A stretch of 64,000 nt of DNA from Mariniplasma anaerobium. GTDB lineage: Bacteria; Bacillota_I; Bacilli_A; Acholeplasmatales; Acholeplasmataceae. The stretch is taken from contig NZ_AP024412.1 of assembly GCF_016865445.1 (NCBI RefSeq), forward strand, positions 1,364,001-1,428,000. The letters are read 5' to 3'. The notes under the pieces are model-generated. The model saw nothing but the letters and a program-made list of their open reading frames with translations, was not told the DNA's origin and made no database searches. A program made the position numbers and the translations under genes. Of this stretch, positions 35,065 to 44,765 are shown piece by piece. The stretch's first letter is position 1. Every line of letters begins with the position of its first letter.

Positions 35065-35082
35065 GATGCTCAAATGAGCACC
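35065..35082 (-). terminator. Terminator of leuS
   Basis: Stem GGTGCTC / GAGCATC (one G-U) with ATTT loop, then a run of about eight Ts on the minus strand. Confidence 0.8.
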
Positions 35083-35087
35083 TTTAT

Positions 35088-37496
35088 CTAGTTTGCAACA
35101 ATATTTACTAGTTTTCCTTTGATGACTATTACTTTTCTAATGGTAAGACCTTCTAAATGTCTCACAACATTTTCTTCAGCCAAAGCTTTTGCTTTAAGTT
35201 CTTCTTGTGTGATTTTTCTACTATCAATAAATTTAGCTCTTAGTTTACCATTGATTTGAACAACAAATTCTATTTCATCAACAACCAAATATGATTCTTT
35301 ATAAGTTGGCCAATCTGAATATATCAATTGTTCATTTTGTTTTAATATACTTTGATTAATCTCTTCTGTTAAATGAGGTGCAATTGGATTCAGTAATTTA
35401 ATAAAACCTCTTGCTTGCTCTTTAGAAATCTTTTGTACTTTATAAACTTCATTCACAAAGATCATCATTTGACTAATTGCGGTATTAAATGCTAGTTTTT
35501 CATAATCATCAGTTACCTTTTTAACGCTTTGATGATATATAGTTCTTAATTCTAATACTTCATCAGAGACAATATCAAATTCAAACATGCGCCAAACTCT
35601 ATCTAAAAATTTCTTTGCGCCATTTAAACTTTCTGTTGACCATGGTTTCTCAGATTCTAAAGGGCCCATAAACATTTCATATAAACGAAGTGCATCAGCT
35701 CCATGTGATTCAATGATATCATCAGGATTAATAACATTTCCTTTAGATTTACTCATTTTAGAATGGTCATCGCCTAATATCATACCTTGATTGAACAATT
35801 TCTTAAATGGTTCTTTATGTGAAACAAGTCCTAAATCATATAAAAATTTAGTCCAAAAACGTGCATATAATAAATGTCCAACCGCATGTTCAGTCCCACC
35901 TACATATAAATCTACTGGTAACCATTTATCCAACAAGACTTTAGCTTCATCAGAATCTAGGGGAACCATTGATAAATGATTTTTTAAGATATAGCCCATA
36001 AAATACCATGAACTACCTGCTAATTGTGGCATTGTATTGGTATCTCTTCTACCATTTATTCCATCATATTTAATATGTAGCCAATCATAAGCATTAGCAA
36101 GAGGCGATTCTCCAGTACCACTAGGTCTAATATTTTTTAATATCGGTAATTCAAGTGGAAGATCCTCATCGTTTAAAAGGTGAATGCCTTCTTCTTCATC
36201 AAAAATAACTGGAAATGGTTCTCCCCAATATCTTTGTCTTGAAAATACCCAGTCTCTTAAGCGATAAGTTGAATGTAGATAACCTTGTTTTGTTTTTTCA
36301 AGATATTCTACAATCTTATATTTAGCATCTTCATTATTAAGGCCATCAATGATGCCACTGTTAAAATGAATACCATCACCTGTGTATGCACCTTCTGCAT
36401 CTCCACGAACAACTTCAATAATGTCTAATCCAAATTTTTGAGCAAATTCGAAATCTCTTTCATCATGTGCCGGTACAGCCATAACTGCGCCTGTTCCATA
36501 TTGTGGAAGTACATAATCAGAAATCCAAATAGGAACTTTTCTTTGATTTAACGGATTAATCGCATAAGCACCTGTAAAGACGCCTGTTTTTGATTTATCC
36601 ATTGAACGATCAATTTCTGTTTTTTGTTTAGTTATATTAATATATTCTTTAACTGACTTTATTTCATCTTCACTTGTTATTTCTAATACAAGTGGATGTT
36701 CTGGTGCAAGCACACAATAAGTTGCGCCATATATAGTATCTGGTCTTGTAGTGAATACTTCAAATGCTTGATCAGATTGATCAACTTTAAAAGTCATCAT
36801 GGATCCATCAGATTTGCCAATCCAGTTTCTTTGCATCTCTTTTAGATGTTCTGGCCAATCCAACATATCTAAATCTTCTAATAAACGATCTGCATATTCT
36901 GTAATTCTTAAAACCCATTGTCTCATCGCTTTTTTAGCTACAGGATATCCGCCTCTTTCAGAAACCATTTTCCCATCGACAAGTTCAATCTCATCATTTG
37001 CTAAAACAGTACCTAATCCTTCACACCAATTGACTTCAACATCTTTTAGTACAGCTAATCCTTTTTCATACATCTTTTTAAATATCCATTGAGTCCACTT
37101 AAAGTAACCAGGATCTGCAGTCGCAAATTCTCTATCCCAATCAATACCTTTACCTGCTTCAATGATTTGACGTTTAAAATTACCTATATTTTGATATGTA
37201 AATTCTCTAGGATCTTTACCGGTTGATAATGCATATTGTTCAGCTGGAAGCCCAAAAGCATCCCAACCCATAGGATGTAAGACGTTATATCCTTGCATAC
37301 GTTTAAAACGACTGATGATATCAGTTGCTGTATATCCTTCAATATGTCCAACATGAAGGCCGTTTGCGCTTGGATATGGAAACATATCTAAAACATAGTA
37401 CTTTTCCTTAAAACGATCTTCTTGTGTTTTAAAGAGTTTATTTTCATGCCAGTAATCCTGCCATTTCTTTTCTTTTTCTTTATAATCATAATACAT
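35088..37496 (-). CDS. leuS: Leucyl-tRNA synthetase
   Basis: 802 residues, standard for bacterial LeuRS. Class I signatures: HIGH-type [17 protein letters not shown] (about 37-53) and [11 protein letters not shown] (about 578-588). A CP1 editing domain sits between about 220 and 410 ([19 protein letters not shown] and PAHDERD, the editing Asp). Catalytic [15 protein letters not shown] follows. C-terminal anticodon-binding helices end at about 720 and a short LeuRS C-domain follows. No T-box is visible in the 92-base gap before it, only an acpP terminator. Confidence 0.96.
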   Translation of the reverse strand: MYYDYKEKEKKWQDYWHENKLFKTQEDRFKEKYYVLDMFPYPSANGLHVGHIEGYTATDIISRFKRMQGYNVLHPMGWDAFGLPAEQYALSTGKDPREFTYQNIGNFKRQIIEAGKGIDWDREFATADPGYFKWTQWIFKKMYEKGLAVLKDVEVNWCEGLGTVLANDEIELVDGKMVSERGGYPVAKKAMRQWVLRITEYADRLLEDLDMLDWPEHLKEMQRNWIGKSDGSMMTFKVDQSDQAFEVFTTRPDTIYGATYCVLAPEHPLVLEITSEDEIKSVKEYINITKQKTEIDRSMDKSKTGVFTGAYAINPLNQRKVPIWISDYVLPQYGTGAVMAVPAHDERDFEFAQKFGLDIIEVVRGDAEGAYTGDGIHFNSGIIDGLNNEDAKYKIVEYLEKTKQGYLHSTYRLRDWVFSRQRYWGEPFPVIFDEEEGIHLLNDEDLPLELPILKNIRPSGTGESPLANAYDWLHIKYDGINGRRDTNTMPQLAGSSWYFMGYILKNHLSMVPLDSDEAKVLLDKWLPVDLYVGGTEHAVGHLLYARFWTKFLYDLGLVSHKEPFKKLFNQGMILGDDHSKMSKSKGNVINPDDIIESHGADALRLYEMFMGPLESEKPWSTESLNGAKKFLDRVWRMFEFDIVSDEVLELRTIYHQSVKKVTDDYEKLAFNTAISQMMIFVNEVYKVQKISKEQARGFIKLLNPIAPHLTEEINQSILKQNEQLIYSDWPTYKESYLVVDEIEFVVQINGKLRAKFIDSRKITQEELKAKALAEENVVRHLEGLTIRKVIVIKGKLVNIVAN

Positions 37497-37558
37497 ATGT
37501 CGATACCTCTTTCACTTACATCTATTATAACTAAAAACCGTAATTTTTCCAATAAAAA

Positions 37559-37582
37559 AAGGGCATATATAATATAACCCTT
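37559..37582 (-). terminator. Terminator of acpP
   Basis: Stem AAGGG / CCCTT extended by an imperfect TATA-rich part, with T-run on the minus strand (and A/T on both sides). Confidence 0.65.
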
Positions 37583-37588
37583 ATTTTT

Positions 37589-37816
37589 TTACTTACTTGC
37601 TTCAATATACTTAACTAAATCTCCAACGGTTTTCAAATTTTGAGCATCTTCGTCGCTTACTTGAATATTAAATTCATCTTCGATATTCATGATAAGTTCA
37701 ACTGCATCAATTGAATCCGCTCCTAAATCTTCTGATAATCTTGATTCTAGAGTTACCTTTTCTGCTTCTACACTTAGTTCTTCAACAATCATTTCTTTAA
37801 CACGTGCAAATACCAT
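37589..37816 (-). CDS. acpP: Acyl carrier protein
   Basis: 75 residues, acidic helical bundle. The phosphopantetheine attachment site is in DLGADSIDAVELIMNIEDEF (Ser about 36; DSxD rather than the common DSLD). Its presence with fakA supports phospholipid synthesis from fatty acids; whether type II fatty acid synthesis exists is not shown here. Monocistronic with a hairpin at its 3' end. Ribosome site AGGAGG. Confidence 0.93.
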   Translation of the reverse strand: MVFARVKEMIVEELSVEAEKVTLESRLSEDLGADSIDAVELIMNIEDEFNIQVSDEDAQNLKTVGDLVKYIEASK

Positions 37817-37926
37817 AGTATAATCCTCCTTTATATAGCATGCTTATTATAAGATATTTTTTTATTTTTGTCAATTGTAAACACATTTATTTTTTGATGT
37901 TCAAAGTATTATGTGATATTTTGTAA

Positions 37927-37940
37927 TGATAACGTTTACT
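37927..37940 (+). promoter_or_regulatory. cre/LacI-operator-like site upstream of the amino-acid ABC operon
   Basis: TGATAACGTTTACT resembles cre (TGNAANCGNWNNCW) with one mismatch and is close in form to the maltose-locus operator candidates. It lies 24 bases before the -35-like TTGTGT at 37964 and between two divergent genes. Confidence 0.4.
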
Positions 37941-37963
37941 TTATCTTTTTTCTAAAAAAAGTA

Positions 37964-37991
37964 TTGTGTTATTTTCATGTTGTGTTACAAT
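37964..37991 (+). promoter_or_regulatory. Promoter of the amino-acid ABC leader transcript
   Basis: -35 TTGTGT (37964-37969), 16-base spacer, -10 TACAAT (37986-37991). Transcription would start near 37998, giving a leader of about 107 bases before the ATG at 38105. Confidence 0.5.
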
Positions 37992-38009
37992 GACTTCATC
38001 AATAAAAAA

Positions 38010-38082
38010 GTATGGCTACTTCCAAGATAGGGCAATTGCTCTTGAGTATAACTATGGACAAGGCCACCAGTGGCTTTTTTTT
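38010..38082 (+). promoter_or_regulatory. Attenuator or riboswitch-like leader of unassigned class
   Basis: A GC-rich hairpin (GCCA 38063-38066, TGGC 38071-38074) followed by eight Ts is an intrinsic terminator located before the first gene. The same GCCA arm can pair with TGGC at 38013-38016 (extended by a U-G pair), enclosing a nested stem TCCA..TAG / CTATGGA (38021-38030 with 38052-38058) and an inner GGGC/GCTC hairpin. These two states exclude each other, as in transcriptional riboswitches. I recognise no known class. Confidence 0.55.
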
Positions 38083-38104
38083 GTAGAAAAAGGAGAAAAT
38101 AAAA

Positions 38105-38914
38105 ATGAAAAAGTTCTTATTAGTATTGAGTATTGGATTTATTTTAATCTTAGCAAATGGATGTTCAAACAGTTCAAATGTTTTTGAATTCATTTTAGAT
38201 GAAAGTTATGATGACTTTGTAACTATGGCAACTTCTGCAGATTATCCACCTTATGAAAATATTGTTCAAGGTGATGATGGGAAAAACACTGTAGTTGGTG
38301 TAGATATTGAAATTGCAAAAGCAATTGCAAATCGCTTAAATAAAAATTTAAGAGTTGTTCATAAAGGTTTTGATTTTCTTGTGGAAGATGTTAGATCAGG
38401 CAAAATTGATTTTATTATCGCTGGCATTACACCAACACCTTCAAGAAAAGAAATTATTGATTTTTCAAAATCTTATTACACTGAAGAAAGTATTTTACAA
38501 GTTGTTTTAGTTCATAAAGATAATGTTGATCTTTATCAATCTATAGAAGATTTAAATCAAACAACTGTAAGAGTAGGTGCACAAACTGGTTCTATTCAAC
38601 AAGAATTTGCAGAAATTTTTACACCAAATGCAACTGCTAAGATCATTCAAGATTTAAAAGAGTTATTAAACAATTTAGATAATAAGCAAATTGATGCTTT
38701 ATTTACTGAAGATGAAGTTGCTACAACTCAAATGAATAGTGGTTATGAAGATTTCGTTAAAATCTATCTTGATTCACTTGAAGGATATGAAGGAAACGCA
38801 GTTGGAGTACAAAAAGGGAATACTGAATTATTAAATACAATCAATGAAGTGATTGACGACTTATTAGCTGATGGTAGTATCACAACTTGGCTAGATGAGT
38901 TTTCTTTATCATGA
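38105..38914 (+). CDS. Amino-acid ABC transporter substrate-binding lipoprotein
   Basis: 269 residues. Lipoprotein signal MKKFLLVLSIGFILILANGC (Cys20). The mature part is a type 3 solute-binding protein: TSADYPPYENIV, GVDIEIAKAIANRLNKN, DFIIAGITPTPSRKEIIDFS, RVGAQTGSIQQEFA and QIDALFTED. This matches the polar amino-acid (Gln/Arg/Cys type) group; the exact substrate cannot be read from sequence. It is co-transcribed with permease and ATPase genes and overlaps the permease by 4 bases. Confidence 0.9.
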   Translation: MKKFLLVLSIGFILILANGCSNSSNVFEFILDESYDDFVTMATSADYPPYENIVQGDDGKNTVVGVDIEIAKAIANRLNKNLRVVHKGFDFLVEDVRSGKIDFIIAGITPTPSRKEIIDFSKSYYTEESILQVVLVHKDNVDLYQSIEDLNQTTVRVGAQTGSIQQEFAEIFTPNATAKIIQDLKELLNNLDNKQIDALFTEDEVATTQMNSGYEDFVKIYLDSLEGYEGNAVGVQKGNTELLNTINEVIDDLLADGSITTWLDEFSLS

Positions 38915-39600
38915 TTATTTTCTTAAACTTTTCCTTCTTATTTGATTGGTATAGTTTAAGTTTACTACTTCAAGGTCTTATGTTGACCTTAATCCTTGCT
39001 TTTTTAGCAGTTGTTTTTGGTAGTATACTTGCTCTTATACCTGCCTTTATGAGATTGTCGAAGAATAAGTTTATATCATCTCCTGCAGTGTTTTATGTAG
39101 AAATCATCCGTGGAACACCTATGCTTGTACAAGTTTTGCTTATCTATCAAATATTAAATATCCCATTGTTTTTAATTGGTGGTATGGATATGGGGAGCTT
39201 CATTCCTGGATTGGTTGCTTTATTAATTAATAGTTCTGCATATATTTCAGAAATTATAAGAGGTGGTATTTTAGCTGTAGATAAGGGTCAAACTGAGGCC
39301 GCAAGATCACTTGGTTTATCTCAAGGTCAAACAATGTTTAAAGTGGTTTTGCCTCAAGCAATCAAAAATATATTCCCTTCTCTTGGAAATGAGTTTGTTA
39401 CTATTATTAAAGAAACTTCTATTTTTATGTATTTAGGTATAGCTGAATTAATGTATCAAGTGGGTATCATAAAGTCTAGTTCACCAGCTGTAACTGAATT
39501 ATATATTGTAGCAGGATTATTATATTTAGCACTAACATTCCCATTATCTAAGCTTATGAACCGTGTTGAAAGGAGATTACGTTATGCAGACCAAAGATAA
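38911..39600 (+). CDS. Amino-acid ABC transporter permease
   Basis: 229 residues. A His/Glu/Gln/Arg/opine-type membrane permease with about five transmembrane segments ([20 protein letters not shown] at the start), the inward loop [14 protein letters not shown] and the ATPase-docking EAA motif [22 protein letters not shown]. It sits between the binding protein (4-base overlap) and the ATPase (17-base overlap), so it is a standard three-gene operon. Confidence 0.92.
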   Translation: MIIFLNFSFLFDWYSLSLLLQGLMLTLILAFLAVVFGSILALIPAFMRLSKNKFISSPAVFYVEIIRGTPMLVQVLLIYQILNIPLFLIGGMDMGSFIPGLVALLINSSAYISEIIRGGILAVDKGQTEAARSLGLSQGQTMFKVVLPQAIKNIFPSLGNEFVTIIKETSIFMYLGIAELMYQVGIIKSSSPAVTELYIVAGLLYLALTFPLSKLMNRVERRLRYADQR

Positions 39601-40336
39601 TCAAATCATTGTCGTCAATAATTTATACAAAACATTTAATGACAATATTCATGCATTAAATGGCGTAAATATATCAGTCAACAAAGGCGAAGTTGTTACT
39701 ATTATAGGGCCATCAGGCTCAGGCAAATCTACGTTATTAAGATGTATGAATCTTATGGAAGTTCCAACTTCTGGTAATGTATTCTTTAAAGGGGAAGCAT
39801 TACATATAAAGGACAAGAATATCAATCAATTACGCGAAAAAATGGGAATGGTTTTTCAATCATTTAATTTATTCCCTCATTTAAGTGTTCTAGAAAATAT
39901 AACCTTGTCTCCAAAATTAGTATTAAAAATGTCAGATGAAAAAGCAAAAGAGCTTGGTGCTTCTTTATTAAATCAAGTAGGGCTAAGTGATAAAATCGAT
40001 AGTTATCCAAATCAATTATCAGGTGGTCAAAAACAAAGAGTTGCAATTGCAAGAGCACTTGCGATGAATCCTGATGTCATGCTTTTTGATGAACCAACAA
40101 GTGCATTAGATCCTGAAATGGTCGGTGAGGTTTTACAAGTTATGAGAAATCTTGCAAATCAAGGTATGACTATGGTTATTGTTACACATGAAATGAATTT
40201 TGCTAAAGATGTATCTGATCGAGTTATTTTTATGGCCGAGGGTGAAATCATAGAAATTGGTGAACCTACTCAATTATTTAACAAGCCAAAAGAAGTTCGA
40301 ACACAAACATTTTTAAAAAGAGTTTTAGTTAAATAA
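39584..40336 (+). CDS. Amino-acid ABC transporter ATP-binding protein
   Basis: 250 residues from the ATG at 39584, since AGGAG precedes it by 8 bases; an earlier in-frame start is less likely. Walker [17 protein letters not shown]-loop [12 protein letters not shown], signature [15 protein letters not shown], Walker [15 protein letters not shown], and H-loop VTHEM. GlnQ/HisP-type polar amino-acid subfamily. Confidence 0.94.
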   Translation: MQTKDNQIIVVNNLYKTFNDNIHALNGVNISVNKGEVVTIIGPSGSGKSTLLRCMNLMEVPTSGNVFFKGEALHIKDKNINQLREKMGMVFQSFNLFPHLSVLENITLSPKLVLKMSDEKAKELGASLLNQVGLSDKIDSYPNQLSGGQKQRVAIARALAMNPDVMLFDEPTSALDPEMVGEVLQVMRNLANQGMTMVIVTHEMNFAKDVSDRVIFMAEGEIIEIGEPTQLFNKPKEVRTQTFLKRVLVK

Positions 40337-40357
40337 AAGACCCTTGGGTCTTTTTTT
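40335..40357 (+). terminator. Terminator of the amino-acid ABC operon
   Basis: Stem AAAAGACC / GGTCTTTT around CTTG, then a T-run. It immediately precedes the IS30 element. Confidence 0.85.
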
Positions 40358-41453
40358 GCATGATAATTTGTCAATTCAAGTGCAACGCATCATAAGATTC
40401 ATTGATCACTTCTAATGGAGTTTTAAAGTTGATGCATTTTCTAGGTCTATTATTTAGACGAGTTAATACATTAAGTACTTCTACATCGTTAGTTTGTGAA
40501 AGATCCATACCCTTTGGATAGTATTCTCTTAATAAACCATTTGAATTTTCATTAGTTCCTTTTTGCCATGCACAGTAAGGATCAGTGAAATACATCTGAC
40601 AATTTAAACTTTCTTCAATATCTTTATATTTAGCAAATTCTTTACCGCGATCACATGTGATTGTTTTCACTAATTCAGGTGGGAATTGTGATAGTAATTC
40701 AATAATAGCTGCTGTAACATTCTCGCTTGTTCTATCGGGTAGTAGTTTAACAAGGTACAGTCTTGATTTACGCTCGGCAAGTGTTACGAAACAATACTTG
40801 CTTTTTCGTTGAAAATTCACTCTTCCAGATTCCACAGTATCGGCTTCCCAATGTCCTAACGTATGTCTCTTATAGACCTCTTTAGGACGTTTTTTTATTG
40901 TTTTACCTATGTTGAAGCGACCTCTTGTTTCTGCAGGTCGTTTGAATTTACCTTTTCGTCTCAATCTCCATATCTCTCCTCGTATAAGATATTTTTTATG
41001 TATCCATCTATAGATAGTTGAAAAACAAGGGGAATTTTCAGGTTGTCCATTTTTTCGTTTTGCTATTTGCTCTGGTGACCATTGTTGATTTAGTTTATCT
41101 TCAATGTACTTTTTGATAAATGGACATATTTTTACTGGTCTATGACATTTGATTCGACGCTTTTCATATTTCTTTTGCGCAATATGAGGTAAGTATTTAT
41201 AGCGATATCCACATTCATTCCTCTTTAACTCCCTAGATATTGTACTAGGACTTCTTTTTACTGCTTTGCTAATTTGTCTAATGCTCACCCCTGAGAGCCA
41301 TAACTGATATATACAAGTTCTTTCTTCTATGGTAAGATGTATGTAGTTCATAGTTTCTCCTTTTGTGTTTGTTTGGTCACTTACATTATATAGGAATCTA
41401 TGAACTTTTTTATTTTTCTTTAGTGTTGCACTTGTTATTATAAATTATCGCAT
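40358..41453. mobile_element. IS30-family insertion sequence with 4-bp target duplication
   Basis: Element 40362-41449. Left end GATAATTTGTCAATTCAAGT and right end (inverted) GATAATTTATAATAACAAGT share 20 of the first 27 positions, with CAAGTGCAAC identical. It is flanked by GCAT at 40358-40361 and 41450-41453, a target-site duplication. It carries one transposase gene that nearly fills it. The reconstructed target TTTTTTTGCATAAAAAAA is almost palindromic and sits between two convergent operon terminators. Confidence 0.88.
40371..41351 (-). CDS. IS30-family transposase
   Basis: 326 residues, apparently intact. N-terminal helix-turn-helix region (TIEERTCIYQLWLSGVSI, RQISKAVKRSPSTISRELKR) and a DDE core: first Asp in TLGHWEADTVESG, second in TITCDRGKEFAKY, and the Glu in WQKGTNENSNGLLREYYPKG (IS30 hallmark). 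The stop codon lies in the left terminal repeat. Ribosome site AAAGGAG. A complete frame suggests a recent insertion. Confidence 0.95.
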   Translation of the reverse strand: MNYIHLTIEERTCIYQLWLSGVSIRQISKAVKRSPSTISRELKRNECGYRYKYLPHIAQKKYEKRRIKCHRPVKICPFIKKYIEDKLNQQWSPEQIAKRKNGQPENSPCFSTIYRWIHKKYLIRGEIWRLRRKGKFKRPAETRGRFNIGKTIKKRPKEVYKRHTLGHWEADTVESGRVNFQRKSKYCFVTLAERKSRLYLVKLLPDRTSENVTAAIIELLSQFPPELVKTITCDRGKEFAKYKDIEESLNCQMYFTDPYCAWQKGTNENSNGLLREYYPKGMDLSQTNDVEVLNVLTRLNNRPRKCINFKTPLEVINESYDALHLN

Positions 41454-41460
41454 AAAAAAA

Positions 41461-41477
41461 GGATAGTTTAGCTATCC
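41461..41477 (-). terminator. Terminator of malQ, beside the IS
   Basis: Stem GGATAG / CTATCC with a 5-base loop, A-run before and T-run after, so bidirectional. It overlaps the end of malQ. Confidence 0.8.
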
Positions 41478-42952
41478 TTTTTCTCATAAACTCTACCATA
41501 CAATTCAGTATAGCCTTTTATTTTTTTAGCAAGTTCATCATTTATTTCATTTTTAACTAATCGCCAGCGCCAATTGTTTCCTAGAGTTGAAGGAATATTC
41601 ATTCTACCTTCATCCTTAAGATGTAAATAATCTTGAATAGGAATAATTGCAGTTTCAGCTACACAAGCTAAAGTTGTCTTTATAAGGCTATCTACCGGTG
41701 AACCAATACCTTGATGATTAATATAATCTAAGCAATATTTTAAATCGTCTTCTTTCAAAGTTTCAAACCAAGAAGCTGTTGTTAAATTGTCATGAGTTCC
41801 TGTATATGCAATAACATTTGTTGGATATAGGTGAGGAATATAATCATTTTCTTCTCTTGAATCAAAAGCAAATTGTAACAATTTCATACCTGGGAATCCT
41901 GTATCTTTTACTAGTTTTCTTACATCATCAGTTAAGACACCTAAATCCTCTGCAATAATATTTACTTCGCCTAATTCTTTTTTTATTGCATCAAAAAATA
42001 TTTTACCAGGACCTTTTTTCCATTGACCATTTCTAGCTGTTTTTTCTCCGTATTTGATACTAAAATAATTAACAAATCCAATAAAATGATCAATTCTAAT
42101 CATATCAAATAATTCCATTGATGATTTAACACGTTTAATCCACCAAGCAAATTGATTTTTTTCTAAGACATCCCAATTATATAAAGGATTCCCCCATAAT
42201 TGACCATCTAGTGCATAATTATCTGGTGGTACTCCTGCTACATGTAATGGCAATCTTTCATTGTCAAGATCAAACATTTTAGGGTTTGCCCATACATCGC
42301 TACTATCATAAGACACATAAATAGGCATATCTCCTACAATTTCAATGTTATGTTTATTTGCATATGTTTTTAAATGAGCCCATTGTTGATATGCTTTAAA
42401 TTGAAGAAATTGATAGAATTCAATATCTTCTTTTAGTAATCCACGATAATAATCTAACGATTTTTCATTTCTTAGTCTTATTTCATCATCCCAATGAAGC
42501 CAAGATTTACCTTTATGGAATAATTTTAAAGCCATGAATAATGAATAATCATATAACCAATCATTTTCTTTTATTAAGAATTTTTTGTATGCTTCATCAC
42601 TTTGGTTAAAATGGTTAAATGCAATTTTCAATATATCAAATCTTTGTTCATATAAATCACTATAATCAATATATCTAGGGCTATCAAAAGTTGCTATAAT
42701 ATCAGATTTATCAATTAGTTTTTCTTCAACCAATAAATCTAAATCAATAAAATATGGATTGTTAGCAAATGCTGAAAAAGTTTGATATGGTGAATCACCA
42801 TAGGACGTTGGTCCTAAAGGCAATATTTGCCAATAAGATTGTTTTGATTTAACTAAAAAGTCAACAAAATCATATGCTGCTTTCCCGTAAGTACCTATAC
42901 CATATGGACTTGGTAAACTTGATATGTGACACAGTATTCCACTTCTTCTCAT
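41468..42952 (-). CDS. malQ: 4-alpha-glucanotransferase (amylomaltase)
   Basis: 494 residues, GH77. MRRSGILCHISSLPSPYGIG is the family start. Catalytic Asp in FDMIRIDHFIGF, acid/base Glu in IIAEDLGVLTDD, and third Asp in AYTGTHDNLTT. It transfers maltosyl units among maltodextrins, releasing glucose. It overlaps malL by 4 bases and forms a minus-strand unit with it. Confidence 0.93.
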   Translation of the reverse strand: MRRSGILCHISSLPSPYGIGTYGKAAYDFVDFLVKSKQSYWQILPLGPTSYGDSPYQTFSAFANNPYFIDLDLLVEEKLIDKSDIIATFDSPRYIDYSDLYEQRFDILKIAFNHFNQSDEAYKKFLIKENDWLYDYSLFMALKLFHKGKSWLHWDDEIRLRNEKSLDYYRGLLKEDIEFYQFLQFKAYQQWAHLKTYANKHNIEIVGDMPIYVSYDSSDVWANPKMFDLDNERLPLHVAGVPPDNYALDGQLWGNPLYNWDVLEKNQFAWWIKRVKSSMELFDMIRIDHFIGFVNYFSIKYGEKTARNGQWKKGPGKIFFDAIKKELGEVNIIAEDLGVLTDDVRKLVKDTGFPGMKLLQFAFDSREENDYIPHLYPTNVIAYTGTHDNLTTASWFETLKEDDLKYCLDYINHQGIGSPVDSLIKTTLACVAETAIIPIQDYLHLKDEGRMNIPSTLGNNWRWRLVKNEINDELAKKIKGYTELYGRVYEKKDS

Positions 42953-44646
42953 AATGACTCCTTTATTTCGAATACGATTGATTCGAATGCTCTTAGTATA
43001 AGTGTTTTGTTTTTTAATTTTTGATCTTTATAATTAGAAATGACAATATTTGTTATTTCAAAATGACTCATATCATATGTTAACTTTTTTTTACTAAACG
43101 AGTTGATGATAAGTAAAACTTTATCATCAAGTATTCTTTTATAAATATATAAATCTTCATTTTCAATATCTATTTGTTCATAAGCTCCATAAGTTATGAT
43201 ATCTTTGTACGCACTAAATCTTCTTAAATCTATGAGTTTCTTATAGTGATTTAATAAAGAATTATTATTGTTTAGTTGACTTGCTACATTAATTCTTTTA
43301 TAGTTTCTATTATTTGATATTTTTGGTTCTTCTAATGAAAACCCACCATATAAATCTTTTGACCATTGCATTGCAGTTCTTGCATTATCTCTAGATCTTA
43401 ATGAAGCAACTTTTAATGCTCTAACAGGATCATCAGGAGTTTTTTCTAATTCATAAATATAAGTAGCTCTTGATGAAATATCATCAAAGTCATTAACATC
43501 TTCAAATGGATAATTTGTCATTCCTATTTCTTCACCTTGATAAACAAATGGAGTACCTCGCATCATATGAAGCGCAGTAGCAAGCATTTTCCCAGATTCT
43601 AAAGGATATTTATAATCTCCATATTGACTCATTAATCTTGGTTGATCATGATTTAACCAATTTAATGGCATCCAACCATCAGTTGCAAATGCTTTTTGCC
43701 ATTTATCAAATGTTTTTTTAAGATCAACAACATTAGTTTTTAATTTTTTAGGATTGGTGATATCAAATAAATTGTTACACCAATTATGATCAAAATTAAA
43801 AACCATCGATAACTCATTTGATTCAAATCCAGCATATTTTTTAGCTTCTTCTATGGTTGCTTGACCACCGACTTCACCAATTGTTAAAACATCATAGGGT
43901 TTAAATAATGATTCATTTAAAATTTTTAAATAATCGTGTACTTTAGGTAAATTTGAAAATTTAGTCCAATCAAGTGGATACTTATCTTTTTGATTTTTTA
44001 TATCTATAAGTCTAGCTCTATCAAGATGCGAAACAGCATCAATTCTAAATCCATCGATCCCAAGTTCAAGCCACCATTTACCAACATCAATCATTTCTTG
44101 TCTAACTTTCGGATTTTTCCAGTTTAAATCTGGCATTTTATCTGAAAATATTTTCATATAATAACTATCAGTTAATTCATCATAATTCCAACAGCTGCCA
44201 CCAAAAAATGATCCCCAGTTTGTTGGTTCAACTTTTTTATCATCAACCATTTTTCCATCATGCCAAATATAGTAATCTCTATAAGGGTTGTTTTTTGCTT
44301 TTCTAGATTCAATGAACCACGGATGTTCATCTGAAGTGTGATTTAAAACAAAATCCATTACAACTTTTATGCCTAATCCATGCGCTTTAGTAATGAGTTC
44401 TTTTACATCTTCTAGAGTTCCAAATTCAGAATATACATTATAAAAATCTCGTACATCATACCCATTATCATCCATAGGTGAATCATAAAATGGGCATATC
44501 CAAATTAGATTTACCCCTAGATGATTTAAGTAATCTAGTTTCTCATATATGCCCTTAATATCACCAATTCCATCATGATTACTATCATAAAAGCTTTTTG
44601 GATATATTTGATATCCAACACTTTCCATCCACCATTTTTTTTGCAT
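42949..44646 (-). CDS. malL: GH13 oligo-1,6-glucosidase/alpha-glucosidase
   Basis: 565 residues. GH13_31-type cytoplasmic alpha-glucosidase: SVGYQIYPKSFYDSNHDGIGDI, GYDVRDF, nucleophile Asp in GIDGFRIDAVSH, acid/base Glu in LTIGEVGG, and transition-state Asp in NWLNHDQPR. It splits terminal alpha-1,4 or alpha-1,6 glucose from short maltodextrins or isomalto-oligosaccharides. Divergent from the GH13 enzyme gene at 44766, sharing an operator-like site. Confidence 0.9.
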   Translation of the reverse strand: MQKKWWMESVGYQIYPKSFYDSNHDGIGDIKGIYEKLDYLNHLGVNLIWICPFYDSPMDDNGYDVRDFYNVYSEFGTLEDVKELITKAHGLGIKVVMDFVLNHTSDEHPWFIESRKAKNNPYRDYYIWHDGKMVDDKKVEPTNWGSFFGGSCWNYDELTDSYYMKIFSDKMPDLNWKNPKVRQEMIDVGKWWLELGIDGFRIDAVSHLDRARLIDIKNQKDKYPLDWTKFSNLPKVHDYLKILNESLFKPYDVLTIGEVGGQATIEEAKKYAGFESNELSMVFNFDHNWCNNLFDITNPKKLKTNVVDLKKTFDKWQKAFATDGWMPLNWLNHDQPRLMSQYGDYKYPLESGKMLATALHMMRGTPFVYQGEEIGMTNYPFEDVNDFDDISSRATYIYELEKTPDDPVRALKVASLRSRDNARTAMQWSKDLYGGFSLEEPKISNNRNYKRINVASQLNNNNSLLNHYKKLIDLRRFSAYKDIITYGAYEQIDIENEDLYIYKRILDDKVLLIINSFSKKKLTYDMSHFEITNIVISNYKDQKLKNKTLILRAFESIVFEIKESL

Positions 44647-44705
44647 GTAAATGCTCCTTTATTTCTTACTTCTATTGTATCATATCTAATATGGAGTTGT
44701 AACAA

Positions 44706-44719
44706 TGTTAGCGGTTTCA
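44706..44719. promoter_or_regulatory. Candidate LacI-family operator (malL/GH13 divergent promoter)
   Basis: Plus strand TGTTAGCGGTTTCA; the complement TGAAACCGCTAACA fits the pattern TGNAANCGNTNNCA. It lies between the divergent malL and maltodextrinase/regulator genes. Confidence 0.5.
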
Positions 44720-44765
44720 TATTTTTAATTTTAATGCTTATGTTATAATTATTTTGGTGATGAAT

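Noticed and set aside
37501-37560. T-box leader for leuS
   Set aside because: The gap upstream of leuS is too short and has no T-box sequence; only the acpP terminator is present.
38911-38914. Possible use of UGA as tryptophan (genetic code 4)
   Set aside because: Several genes end in TGA at sensible positions, with ATGA overlaps to the next start, so TGA is a stop here.
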